DNA from: G020354025 sp964621455
GTDB taxonomy: Bacteria > Fidelibacterota > Marinisomatia > SCGC-AAA003-L08 > TS1B11
Assembly: GCA_964621455.1 (NCBI GenBank)
Contig: CAZULW010000002.1
Span: forward strand, 48,969-112,968
Direction: 5' to 3'
DNA length: 64,000 bases
The notes under the pieces are model-generated. The model saw nothing but the letters and a program-made list of their open reading frames with translations, searched no databases and was not told where the DNA came from. Every line of letters begins with the position of its first letter. Position 1 is the first letter of the stretch. This document shows, in pieces, positions 44,132 through 52,835 of this stretch. Position numbers and translations under genes: made by a program.

Positions 44132-44929
44132 ATGGCAAATAATATTGGAAATAGATATTCGCAGTTGATAGAAGACATTTTCTTTCAAAAATATATCGAC
44201 GGCGATACCAGAGTCAATTTTCAACGGGTTGATCTGGAAATAACTGCCGAGAAATTAGGGATTAAGCTTCCAAAAAATTTGGGTGACGTGGTCTATTCAT
44301 TCAAATTTCGAGCATCCCTGCCAGATTCAATTAGTAAGAAAGCGTCAGAAAATAAGGAATGGGTAATTAAAAATGTAGGGAGGGCGCAGTATGCCTTTGA
44401 ACAAGTAACAGAAGCGAGAATCTTGCCAGACAAAATGATGTTGGCAACTAAGATACCAGATGCCACACCTAGCATAGTAGGAAAATATGCCTTTGATGAT
44501 GAACAAGCACTATTAACCAAGCTCAGATATAATCGCTTACTAGATATTTTTACGGGTGTTGCATGCTATTCATTACAAAATCATTTGAGAACAACAGTAC
44601 AAGGAATAGGGCAAGTTGAAACAGATGAAATATATGTCGGAGTTGACAAACTAGGTAGGCAATATGTTTTTCCAGTGCAAGCAAAAGGCGGGTCTGATGA
44701 AATAGGAGTTGTCCAAATAGAACAAGATATTCGCCTATGTGAACACAAATATCCAGAATTAATTTGTAGAGCTATAGCTGCCCAATTTATTGATTTAAAT
44801 AAAATTTCTATTTTTGAATTTATTATGCAGAATGATGAGGTAAAGAAGGTTACTGAACGTCATTATGAACTGGTTTTGTCAACGGATATTACTGATGAAG
44901 AACTAGCACAGTATAACCAGTTGAGTTAA
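44132..44929 (+). CDS. PD-(D/E)xK-type restriction endonuclease
   Basis: A 265-residue protein with no strong family name. GQVETDEIYVGVDKLG followed by YVFPVQAKGG gives the nuclease core E163/D165 ... Q183-x-K185, a Q-for-E variant of the PD-(D/E)xK motif. Its place directly after a methyltransferase gene supports the restriction role. The frame is open a few codons further upstream, but ATG 44132 follows the methylase stop immediately and is preferred. A+T-rich like its partner. An attC-like site starts 5 bp after its stop. Confidence 0.8.
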   Translation: MANNIGNRYSQLIEDIFFQKYIDGDTRVNFQRVDLEITAEKLGIKLPKNLGDVVYSFKFRASLPDSISKKASENKEWVIKNVGRAQYAFEQVTEARILPDKMMLATKIPDATPSIVGKYAFDDEQALLTKLRYNRLLDIFTGVACYSLQNHLRTTVQGIGQVETDEIYVGVDKLGRQYVFPVQAKGGSDEIGVVQIEQDIRLCEHKYPELICRAIAAQFIDLNKISIFEFIMQNDEVKKVTERHYELVLSTDITDEELAQYNQLS

Positions 44930-44934
44930 AGAAA

Positions 44935-44990
44935 GGCTAACAAGGCGCTTCACTGGACGGCTGTTATGCTCAATAGCCGGCCCTTCTGAC
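44935..44990 (+). other. attC-like site 3
   Basis: GGCTAAC (44935-44941), followed by AAGGCGCT as in site 2, then a hairpin with CGGCT and AGCCG, ending in TTCTGAC (44984-44990). Sites 2 and 3 share the unusual TCTGACA right end, so they probably descend from one sequence. Neither simple end matches the R' consensus. Confidence 0.5.
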
Positions 44991-45171
44991 AATCACTTTC
45001 CCAATTCTCGAAAAGGCAGAACGAGCAAATAAAGATGACATTGCCTAATATTCTAGGGTAAAATCTGTCTGGGAATTAGGGGAAGCTTAGGGTTTGATGA
45101 ACTGGGCTATTGATAAGTAGCAGAAAACCTTAATAATAGAAGTTAGTCAACTTGTAGTAGAGGAGTTTCCT

Positions 45172-45480
45172 ATGTCCGTTGACTGTGACCAAGTTTGTCG
45201 TAGCGCGATGGCCTTTATTGAGGCCCTGTCCAAGTTATCCGCCAGAGAGAGAGAAAAAGTTCCAGCGGCACCTTACGGAGAGAATTTCAACCAGATTTTA
45301 AAACTGGCGAAGGAAGCTGCACCTGATGTTGATGAGCGGCTGTGGCCGAAGCCCATCACGTTTAAGCAGCCGGTCAGTGGCGGAATAATTACGGAAGCGC
45401 GTTATGTTGAGCTGGAAACTTACGCTCGGCAGATAGTCAATCTTCTTCCTGAAGAACCGCTGGGACCGATGGTTGGCTGA
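45172..45480 (+). CDS. Hypothetical protein (102 residues)
   Basis: A small helical protein preceded by GAGGAG. No motif is recognised; the region LPEEPLGPMVG closes it. It lies after attC-like site 3 and immediately before the second copy of the 260-bp repeat; no attC follows it. It could be the last cassette or the resident gene at the insertion border. The gene is richer in G+C than the preceding restriction pair. Confidence 0.6.
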   Translation: MSVDCDQVCRSAMAFIEALSKLSAREREKVPAAPYGENFNQILKLAKEAAPDVDERLWPKPITFKQPVSGGIITEARYVELETYARQIVNLLPEEPLGPMVG

Positions 45481-45517
45481 TGGCTGACTGCTGACCGCTG
45501 AGTGCTCCTTCCGCGCA

Positions 45518-45780
45518 CCAGGCGCACCAGGCGAACGATAAGCCCTCGCCGCTGGCTTATATTTCGGCGCTATGATAATGTCGCCGCCATATACCCGGTT
45601 CACCGGCAGTACAACGGTGGAATTAGACGTTTTAGGCCGAAAACGCACCTTTCAGCCGCCTCACCGACGAGAACTTTTTTAAAAGCGTCCCGTTTTGGCA
45701 CTGTTTTGTCCAGTTGGCCGCCGGCGTATATTCGGGCGCTATGATAATGATGCCCCATATCGCTCCGTTGCCGCTGCCCG
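45518..45780 (+). repeat. ~260-bp repeat, copy 2 (behind the cassette/restriction island)
   Basis: It has the same organisation and orientation as 17374-17630: a CTTATATTTCGGCG + TATGATAATG unit at 45555-45580, the conserved AATTAGACGTTTTAGGCCG core (45621-45640) and a second TATGATAATG unit near 45740, again 169 bp further on. Confidence 0.85.
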
Positions 45781-46204
45781 TAAGGGCCCCTGGTTCCTAC
45801 TTCGTGGGCCCAGAGGGCGCTACCGCTCCGCTGGATGTGGAGTGGAAAACACTACACCACCCCAACAGTGCTCCCGTCGGGCGAAGGCCTTAAAAAAATG
45901 AATTTTGTATGTGTTTTGTCCAATTTTGCACCGGTCATTACTGCCCCGTCAATAGGGTGCCCCCAGGCCCCCTATCTCCCACTCTCCCCATCTCCCACTC
46001 TCCTTATCTCCTTCTCTCCTCTGGGCGTCCTTGGCGGTTCTCTCTTCTCTCTTCTCTCTTCTTTCTAACGCTCCACGCTCTTCGTATTCGCTCTTTGCGC
46101 CCTTTGCGTCTTTGCGGTTCTATTCTATTCTCTTTTTTCCTGCCACTGCCCCTGCCACTGCCACTGCTTCTCGTGCAGTGGGGCAAGATTCTGGCCTTTA
46201 TGGG
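45781..46204. repeat. Low-complexity and interspersed repeats upstream of cdsA
   Basis: Pyrimidine-rich runs (CTCTCTTCTCTCTTCT, CACTGCCCCTGCCACTGCC) and the dispersed CCTTTGCGTCTTTGCGG unit (about 46090-46120), whose complement is inserted in the methylase gene at 13301. Long frames crossing this stretch are compositional artefacts. No gene is recognised. Confidence 0.7.
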
Positions 46205-47122
46205 ATGCGGCCTGTAACTTTGCCGACCGTGCCAGACCAAGCCAGCAAAGAAGATCGACTGAAGTCCCGGCTGCTGGTCGCTTTCCTGGGTATTCCGGCC
46301 CTGCTCGGGATCATATGGCTGGGGGGGAGGGCTTATGCCCTGTTTATCACCGGGGTGGTGATTCTTGGGCTGTGGGAATACTTCAGGCTCCTGCGGCGGG
46401 GCGGGCTTACTCCGCGACACATTCCATCCTACCTGGCCGCTCTTGCCCTCCTGGCGGCCTGCGCCGGTCGCGTTGGCTTACTCGGACAGGGCCTGTCGTT
46501 GGAAACCCTGGGATTGCTGTTTTTCACCATCGTATTCCTGCTGGTAATAGTGCTGCAGACCGTAGAGGTTCTGCTGCCTTCCCGTACACCCTGGATGAAT
46601 CTCTCAGTCAACCTCCTGGGCGTACTGTGGGTGGCCGGTTTCGGGGCCAGTTTCATCCTGGTCCGCTCGGCTGACTTCTCTCCCTTCGGCGAATCTATGG
46701 ATGTGGCTTTCCGGCTGACGGTGTCGCTGTATGTATCCGTCTGGATCTGCGATTCCCTGGCGTACCTTATTGGCAAACGCTATGGCAAAAAAAAGATTCT
46801 GCCGTCGGTCAGCCCCAAGAAAACAGTGGTGGGTACCGTATCCGGGCTGATTGGTGCAATGTTGACGATGTTCCTGCTTGGTGCCTCCGGTTTCCTGCCC
46901 ATGGATATCTTCTCCTCAGATCGGCTGCTCATGCTGGGACTTATCGTGGGTGGGGCCGGACAGATGGGCGATTTCGTGGAGTCCCGCTTGAAGCGGGATT
47001 TCGACGTGAAGGATACCGGTGCCCTGCTTCCGGGGCATGGGGGGGTGCTCGACCGGTTCGACTCCCTCCTGTTTGTGATGCCCCTGACCTACCTGTACCT
47101 CATCCTGGCAGTGCTGCCATAG
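46205..47122 (+). CDS. cdsA: CdsA, phosphatidate cytidylyltransferase
   Basis: A 305-residue polytopic membrane protein with about eight hydrophobic segments. The C-terminal signature KRDFDVKDTGALLPGHGGVL followed by DRFDS is the CdsA motif, and SPKKTVVGTVSGLIGA precedes it. It makes CDP-diacylglycerol, the substrate for PgsA (29584). The frame is open back to 46031 through repeat sequence; ATG 46205 (MRPVTLPTVPDQ) is the plausible start. Confidence 0.93.
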   Translation: MRPVTLPTVPDQASKEDRLKSRLLVAFLGIPALLGIIWLGGRAYALFITGVVILGLWEYFRLLRRGGLTPRHIPSYLAALALLAACAGRVGLLGQGLSLETLGLLFFTIVFLLVIVLQTVEVLLPSRTPWMNLSVNLLGVLWVAGFGASFILVRSADFSPFGESMDVAFRLTVSLYVSVWICDSLAYLIGKRYGKKKILPSVSPKKTVVGTVSGLIGAMLTMFLLGASGFLPMDIFSSDRLLMLGLIVGGAGQMGDFVESRLKRDFDVKDTGALLPGHGGVLDRFDSLLFVMPLTYLYLILAVLP

Positions 47123-47262
47123 GACTGGCTGGTCGGTTCAAGAGGGGCTGAAGCTGAACCAATACTGAAATATTCTTTCTTGGCCCTTTGAATAGCAGGC
47201 TGGTAACTTAGTATTCGTCTATTTCCGGCGAAAGATTACGAGCCGTTTCGGCGACTATTGAT

Positions 47263-47754
47263 ATGGGCAAGGTTCTTATCCTCGAGAAAGACGTGAAGAC
47301 GGTTGAAGTGCTGGAGCTGCTTTTTAAGGCCCTTGAGCAGCAGTGCGAGGTGGTCCACACTCACTCAAATGCAACCCGTATCTATAACACGGAGCAGGTG
47401 GAGGCCATATTCATGAACCCCGAGTTGCCCATGGTGGAGCCCAGGGTGTTCGTGGATGAAATAGAGGCTACCTCGGCTGAACGGAATCGGTCGCGGGTCC
47501 CGGTGATTTTCCTGTATACCGATGACGAGATCGTCCGCCGTTATGAGCTGAACAAACTGCCTGACAGCCAACTTGTGAAGAAGCCCGTAACAATGGAGCA
47601 GATTTATCAGCTCCTTGATGGTCTGGGCCTGACCAAGCTGAAGGTGATGGTGGACAACCAGCAGGTGAAGGGCAAGATTGCGCGATTCGGAAATTTTATC
47701 GAGCAATCCGAAACCTGGATGGATAGGCTTAAGAAACATCTGATGAAATCATGA
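47263..47754 (+). CDS. Pseudo-receiver (CheY-like) protein
   Basis: A 163-residue protein with a receiver fold: VLILEKD at strand 1, VEAIFMNPELP at strand 3, VPVIFLYTDD at strand 4 and LVKKPV at strand 5. The expected phospho-acceptor Asp is N52, so phosphorylation there is unlikely. A basic C-terminal extension (about 125-163) follows. Its stop overlaps the ATG of the FapA gene, suggesting the two proteins work together. Confidence 0.7.
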   Translation: MGKVLILEKDVKTVEVLELLFKALEQQCEVVHTHSNATRIYNTEQVEAIFMNPELPMVEPRVFVDEIEATSAERNRSRVPVIFLYTDDEIVRRYELNKLPDSQLVKKPVTMEQIYQLLDGLGLTKLKVMVDNQQVKGKIARFGNFIEQSETWMDRLKKHLMKS

Positions 47755-49235
47755 GTGCCGTACCGGTTGCGCGACAAGACTTCGACCTGACCGGCGGGGT
47801 CCTGCGTCTCACAGCACTCTACAAGAATCGGCTGATTCTGGCGGAGCTGGCCGATGGCTCGGCAGGGAAAGACGACATCCTGGTTGCTATCGGTCAGGCC
47901 GGCATCCACCACGGCCTCATTGACGGAGGTATTGATCTACTCTCTAAGGGCTACAGCGGTCAGGTACCCCTGGCTCGAGCAGAGGTAATAGATTTACCGG
48001 CACATACTTCCAATGTGGGGCTGGACCTGCCAATAGTAGAAGAGGTGACCGTCTCGGGCCGGTTCGAACTGCTGGAAAAGGTGGATGTTTCCTTTCCTGT
48101 CAAGGCCGGGGAAACCCTCCTTAATGTTGGCGTCCCACCCAAAACCATAATTCGGTACCCTGATGGCCAGGAACGCGTACTGCGGGAGCATAAATCCATT
48201 GACCCTGGACTCTTCTCAGGGAAAAACACCTCTGTCAACGAAGATGGTAACGCCGTTGTGACCGACATTGACGGGCTGGCTCATCGCACCGTTTATGGCA
48301 CAGTGTCGGTCTATCCTTCCGAAAGGATTTCAGGTATAGGCAGCGCCCACGGCAAGCTCATGAAGGAATCGGCCTTTGTTGTGGAGCAGGACATTAGCGA
48401 AGGGTCACATGTAGAGACATTGTCCAACCTTGTGGTTCGGGGCGCGGTCCACGGGGCGTATATCCGGGCCTCAGGCAATATCCAGATAGCCTTCATCGCT
48501 GATAACCCCACCCGTGGCCGTGAGGCAAAAATTATGGTGGGGCAATCACTTCGCAGCCGGGCCCTGCAAAACACCCCGGTCTGGGCCGGCTCTCATGTTA
48601 TTACCATTCAGGGGATGATGCACTGCGATATCCAGTGCATGAACACGGTGATCACCCCGACTATATCCGCCTCAAAAATTACTGTAGGCAACCGGCTGAT
48701 TGTCCGGGACGTAAAGGGCGATTCCACAATTAAAATGGGGGTCAGGTTTGTCAGTGATCCTGAAATACGGGACAAGGGGGCGGTCCGTAGCGAGCATAAT
48801 AAACGCTTCAGCGATATTGAACGAAGCTTGCTTCAACATCGCTCTGTATACAACAAGACGTGTGAGAACCTGGTCCGGCAAATCGAAAGACTGCGCGGTT
48901 CAGCCGTCGGCGCGACCCAGAAGCAGAAAGCGACGCAGACGATTATCCGGTTTATCAACGCCATGGAGGAGTCATTGGAGGCCTATAAAAAGGACTTCGG
49001 TGAATACGTGACCACCGCTGAGGAGATTACCCGGGGGCAGGTGGGCCTGGACTACTACCGCCAGCGGTTGGACAGCTTTGATGACCCCCATATACTGGTT
49101 TTCGGAACTATGGATTCTGGTACACAGATTGAGGGGCCAGTTGACAAGTTAACCCTCAGTAAGCCCTTCAGTAAGGGCCGTATCGGGATAGATTCGCTTA
49201 CCGGTAAGCTGAAGTTGGAGCCTCACGAGAGTTAG
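47751..49235 (+). CDS. FapA/DUF342-family protein
   Basis: A 494-residue protein with the DUF342 core: ILVAIGQAGIHHGLIDGGID (N-terminal module), FPVKAGETLLN, then a right-handed beta-helix-like region around VEQDISEGSHVETLSNLVVRG and GNIQIAFIAD, and a coiled-coil tail (about 340-430). FapA proteins are polymer-like and appear in signalling or envelope contexts, but their function is not settled. It is translationally coupled (ATGA) to the pseudo-receiver gene. Confidence 0.75.
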   Translation: MSAVPVARQDFDLTGGVLRLTALYKNRLILAELADGSAGKDDILVAIGQAGIHHGLIDGGIDLLSKGYSGQVPLARAEVIDLPAHTSNVGLDLPIVEEVTVSGRFELLEKVDVSFPVKAGETLLNVGVPPKTIIRYPDGQERVLREHKSIDPGLFSGKNTSVNEDGNAVVTDIDGLAHRTVYGTVSVYPSERISGIGSAHGKLMKESAFVVEQDISEGSHVETLSNLVVRGAVHGAYIRASGNIQIAFIADNPTRGREAKIMVGQSLRSRALQNTPVWAGSHVITIQGMMHCDIQCMNTVITPTISASKITVGNRLIVRDVKGDSTIKMGVRFVSDPEIRDKGAVRSEHNKRFSDIERSLLQHRSVYNKTCENLVRQIERLRGSAVGATQKQKATQTIIRFINAMEESLEAYKKDFGEYVTTAEEITRGQVGLDYYRQRLDSFDDPHILVFGTMDSGTQIEGPVDKLTLSKPFSKGRIGIDSLTGKLKLEPHES

Positions 49236-49319
49236 GAGCGGCCTCTCGGGCTTACCCTTGACCCTGCAGGGGCCGTATTACAAGAAACCGAACCATAACC
49301 TGCTGACAGAAGTTAAATA

Positions 49320-50807
49320 ATGAGTAAGGTCTACAAGAATTATATTGCCGGCGAATGGTGCGAATCCGACAGTGGTCAGTGTTTTGATAATATCAATCCC
49401 GCCGATCACAGTGACGTAGTGGGAACCTTTCCCAGGAGTACCGCCAGGGACGTTGACCGGGCCGTGTCGGCTGCCGGGGAAGCCTTCCGGGCCTGGAGCC
49501 TGGTTCCGGCGCCTGAGCGGGGCGAGATCATGAAAAGGGCCGGGGATATCATGGTGGCGCGGAAGGAGGAGATCGCCCGGATACAGACACGGGAGATGGG
49601 GAAGGTCCTGGCCGAGACCCGGGGTGACGTGCAGGAGAGCATCGACACCGCCTATTACGCTTTCGGCGAGGCCCGGCGCATGTTTGGTCAGACCGTCCCA
49701 TCGGAATTGCCCAACAAGTTTAATCTCACCACCCGCCTGCCTTTAGGGGTAGTGGGGGTTATCACTCCGTGGAACTTTCCCATGGCCATCCCGGCGTGGA
49801 AGCTCTTCCCCGCCCTCACCAGCGGGAATACGGTGGTCTTCAAACCGGCGTCCGATACCCCCGCCACGGCCACCCTGCTGGTGGAGATTCTGCTGGAGGC
49901 CGGTGTGCCGCCAAAGGCAATCAACCTGGTCCATGGCACGGGAGGCGAGGTGGGAATGGCTATCGTGAACCACCCCGGTATCAACGCCATCTCCTTCACC
50001 GGCAGCTCTGCCGTGGGCCGGACCATTAACGCCACTGCGGGGGTACAGCTGAAGCGGGTTTCCCTGGAGCTGGGCGGCAAGAATGCCCAGATCATCATGG
50101 ACGACGCCAACCAGGACCTGGCCCTTGAAGGGGTGTTGTGGGGTGCCTTCAGCACTACCGGCCAGCGCTGTACGGCAACCAGCCGCCTGATTATTCATGA
50201 ACCCGTCCACGATGAATTCCTGGAGCTGCTCATTGCCGCATCCCGGAAGCTCAAGCTGGGCAATGGTCTGGATGAGGCGGTGGACGTAGGGCCGGTCATC
50301 AACGAGGGGGCACGGAAGAAAATCCACAACTACGTCCGGACCGGGAAAAATGAAGGGGCCAGGCTGGTCCTCGGGGGCGAATTCGCTGCCGGCAGCGACC
50401 TGGACAACGGCACCTTCTACCAGCCTACCGTATTTACCGATGTGGTGCCCGGTATGAAGATTCACGACGAGGAGATCTTCGGCCCGGTACTCTCGGTCAT
50501 GAAGGCAAGGGACCTAGAGGAGGCAATCGAGCTGCTGAACGCCACCGACTACGGTCTTTCTTCCTCGATCTACACCCGGGACGTAAACGCCGCCTTCACG
50601 GCCATGCGGGACATCCAGGCCGGCATTACCTACATCAACGGCCCCACCATCGGTGCCGAGTGTCACATGCCTTTCGGGGGAGTGAAGAATACCGGCAACG
50701 GCCATCGCGAAGGCGGCGAGGCCGCGTATGAATTCTTCAGTGAGATTAAGACCATCTACGTGGACTACAGCGGCAGGTTGCAGCGCGCGCAAATCGATAA
50801 CCGATAA
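49320..50807 (+). CDS. Aldehyde dehydrogenase, probably aminoadipate-semialdehyde dehydrogenase
   Basis: A 495-residue NAD(P)+-dependent ALDH. VITPWNFPMAIPAWK (cofactor), FTGSSAVGR, LELGGKNAQIIMDDA with the catalytic Glu, and the nucleophile Cys in GQRCTATSR are all present. The lysine 6-aminotransferase gene starts 18 bp downstream and its product, aminoadipate semialdehyde, is the expected substrate; the assignment of substrate is inference from that pairing. Confidence 0.85.
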   Translation: MSKVYKNYIAGEWCESDSGQCFDNINPADHSDVVGTFPRSTARDVDRAVSAAGEAFRAWSLVPAPERGEIMKRAGDIMVARKEEIARIQTREMGKVLAETRGDVQESIDTAYYAFGEARRMFGQTVPSELPNKFNLTTRLPLGVVGVITPWNFPMAIPAWKLFPALTSGNTVVFKPASDTPATATLLVEILLEAGVPPKAINLVHGTGGEVGMAIVNHPGINAISFTGSSAVGRTINATAGVQLKRVSLELGGKNAQIIMDDANQDLALEGVLWGAFSTTGQRCTATSRLIIHEPVHDEFLELLIAASRKLKLGNGLDEAVDVGPVINEGARKKIHNYVRTGKNEGARLVLGGEFAAGSDLDNGTFYQPTVFTDVVPGMKIHDEEIFGPVLSVMKARDLEEAIELLNATDYGLSSSIYTRDVNAAFTAMRDIQAGITYINGPTIGAECHMPFGGVKNTGNGHREGGEAAYEFFSEIKTIYVDYSGRLQRAQIDNR

Positions 50808-50825
50808 GCGAGGATCCTCAACGTT

Positions 50826-52154
50826 ATGACGCCATCCATTGCACCCCAGGACGTCCGCCAGGTAATCGGGCGCCACGCTCTGGCCGATGGTTTCCAGGCC
50901 GTGGTTGATCTGGAGAAAAGCCACGGCTCGTGGATCGTCGATGCCGTTACCGGGAAAGAATATCTGGACCTGTTCGCCATGTTCGCCTCCATGACCGTGG
51001 GGTACAATCACCCGGCACTGGTCGCCAATAAAGACCGCCTGTTGACCGCGGCTATTAATAAGCCTACCCTGTCAGATATTTACGCCCGTGAGTACGCCGA
51101 GTTCGTGGCCGCTTTCGAAGAGGCGGGTATCCCGGATTACCTGCCACATGCTTTTTTCATCGAAGGAGGGGCACTGGCGGTTGAGAACGCCCTCAAGGCG
51201 GCGTTTGACTGGAAGGCAAGAAAAAACCTGGCCGCCGACCGTGGCGAAAAGGGCAGCCGGGTTATCCACTTCCAGCACTGCTTCCACGGCCGTACCGGCT
51301 ATACGATGAGTATGATGGACAGCCACGACCCCCGAAAGACTCTCTATTACCCGAAATTTGATTGGCCCCGGATCACCCATCCCCGGCTCCGATTCCCCGT
51401 CACGGAGGCGGTTCAACAGGAGGTGGAGGCATTGGAACAGAAGGCTCTGGGTGAGATCAAACAGGCTATCCACGACAATCCCCACGATATTGCCGCCCTC
51501 ATCATCGAGCCTATCCAGGGCGAGGGGGGCGATAATCACATCCGTCCAGAGTTCGCCATCAACCTGCGCCAGATCTGCGACGAGGAGGAGATCATTCTAA
51601 TTTATGACGAGGTTCAGACCGGCGTGGCTATTACCGGCGCTTTCTGGGGTCATGAGCACTTCGGCGAAGCTGGGCGCCCGGATGTCATAGCTTTCGGCAA
51701 GAAGTCTCAGGTGTGCGGTATTCTGGCGGGGCAGCGTCTGGATGAGGTGGAAAACAACGTCTTCCAGGAATCCAACCGGATCAATTCCACTTTCGGCGGG
51801 AACCTGGTGGACATGGTGCGCTTCAACCTGATCCTCCAGGTCATCCGGGACGAGAACCTGGTCGACAGGGCCCGGAGTCAGGGCCAATACCTGCAGGAGA
51901 AGCTGGAAGCCCTGGCCGATGAGTTCCCCGGCTATGTGTCCAATGTCCGCGGCAAAGGTCTGTTCGCCGCCTTTGATCTGCCATCGGGGACTGAGCGCGA
52001 TGCCGTGCTGTCGGCCATGTATGACAACGGTGCCATCGTTATTGGGTGCGGGGACCGTTCAGTCCGGTTCCGCCCACACCTAACCATTACCCGGGAAGAG
52101 ATCGATCAGGCATACGACCTGCTGGTTAAGTCTGTGAGGAGCTGCCTGGCTTAG
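50826..52154 (+). CDS. lat: L-lysine 6-aminotransferase
   Basis: A 442-residue class III PLP aminotransferase. The N-terminus (LADGFQAVVDLEKSHGSWIV then FAMFASMTVGYNHPAL) is typical of lysine epsilon-aminotransferases; YDEVQTGVAITG gives the PLP Asp region and IAFGKKSQVCG the Schiff-base Lys. It converts lysine and 2-oxoglutarate to aminoadipate semialdehyde and glutamate. With the preceding dehydrogenase it forms a two-step route to L-2-aminoadipate. It is followed directly by rsmI. Confidence 0.88.
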   Translation: MTPSIAPQDVRQVIGRHALADGFQAVVDLEKSHGSWIVDAVTGKEYLDLFAMFASMTVGYNHPALVANKDRLLTAAINKPTLSDIYAREYAEFVAAFEEAGIPDYLPHAFFIEGGALAVENALKAAFDWKARKNLAADRGEKGSRVIHFQHCFHGRTGYTMSMMDSHDPRKTLYYPKFDWPRITHPRLRFPVTEAVQQEVEALEQKALGEIKQAIHDNPHDIAALIIEPIQGEGGDNHIRPEFAINLRQICDEEEIILIYDEVQTGVAITGAFWGHEHFGEAGRPDVIAFGKKSQVCGILAGQRLDEVENNVFQESNRINSTFGGNLVDMVRFNLILQVIRDENLVDRARSQGQYLQEKLEALADEFPGYVSNVRGKGLFAAFDLPSGTERDAVLSAMYDNGAIVIGCGDRSVRFRPHLTITREEIDQAYDLLVKSVRSCLA

Positions 52155-52835
52155 GTGCATACCGGAACTCTCTACGTGGTATCCACCCCTATTGGTAACC
52201 TGAAGGATATCACCCTTCGGGCACTGGAAACACTGGAACGGGTAGATCTCATTGCCGCTGAGGATGCCCGGCATACGGACATTCTCCTCAAGCATCACGA
52301 AATCTCCAAACGTATGGTAAGGTATCACGAGCATAATGAGGAGCGCCAGGCGCAGGAACTGGTGACGTTTCTGGAAGCGGGTGACAGCATAGCGCTGGTT
52401 TGCAGCGCTGGCACACCCACCCTCAGCGATCCGGGATACCGGGTCATCAAACTAGCAGCGGAGCGGGGAATACCGGTGGTGCCCCTACCAGGTGCCAGCG
52501 CCCTCCTGGCGGCCCTGGTGATGAGTGGGCTGCCTACCGACCGGTTCCTTTTTGAAGGATTTCTACCCAGGAAAAAGGGGCGCACCAACCGCCTGCAGTC
52601 CCTGGCGGCTTTTGAAGGGACGGTGGTGATCTACGAATCCCCCCAGCGGGTGGCCGAGACCCTAACGGATATTCTCACCCATTTCGGCAACCGCCGCATG
52701 GCCTTCTGCCGGGAGCTGACCAAGAAGTTTGAAAGCGTGGTGCGCGGGTCCGTACAGGAGGTCCTGGCAATAGTGGGTGAGCGCCCCCCAAAGGGAGAAT
52801 GTGTGCTGGTCATAGGAAAAGGGGGGCTGTCATGA
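52155..52835 (+). CDS. rsmI: RsmI, 16S rRNA C1402 2'-O-methyltransferase
   Basis: A 226-residue SAM-dependent enzyme with TLYVVSTPIGNLKDITLRAL, AEDARHT, SAGTPTLSDPGY and FLPRKKGRTNRL, the usual RsmI order. It methylates the ribose of C1402 in 16S rRNA. The length is shorter than E. coli RsmI (about 286), lacking the C-terminal extension. The start is GTG 52155, directly after the lat stop codon. Confidence 0.92.
   Translation: MHTGTLYVVSTPIGNLKDITLRALETLERVDLIAAEDARHTDILLKHHEISKRMVRYHEHNEERQAQELVTFLEAGDSIALVCSAGTPTLSDPGYRVIKLAAERGIPVVPLPGASALLAALVMSGLPTDRFLFEGFLPRKKGRTNRLQSLAAFEGTVVIYESPQRVAETLTDILTHFGNRRMAFCRELTKKFESVVRGSVQEVLAIVGERPPKGECVLVIGKGGLS

Noticed and set aside
40487..46204. Integron integrase near the cassette-like array
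   Set aside because: No frame between rlpA and cdsA has tyrosine-recombinase motifs, so the array is described as lacking an integrase within this window.
45909..46217. Small ORFs upstream of cdsA
   Set aside because: They are compositional products of pyrimidine-rich and dispersed repeats, with serine/leucine/proline-rich random text.
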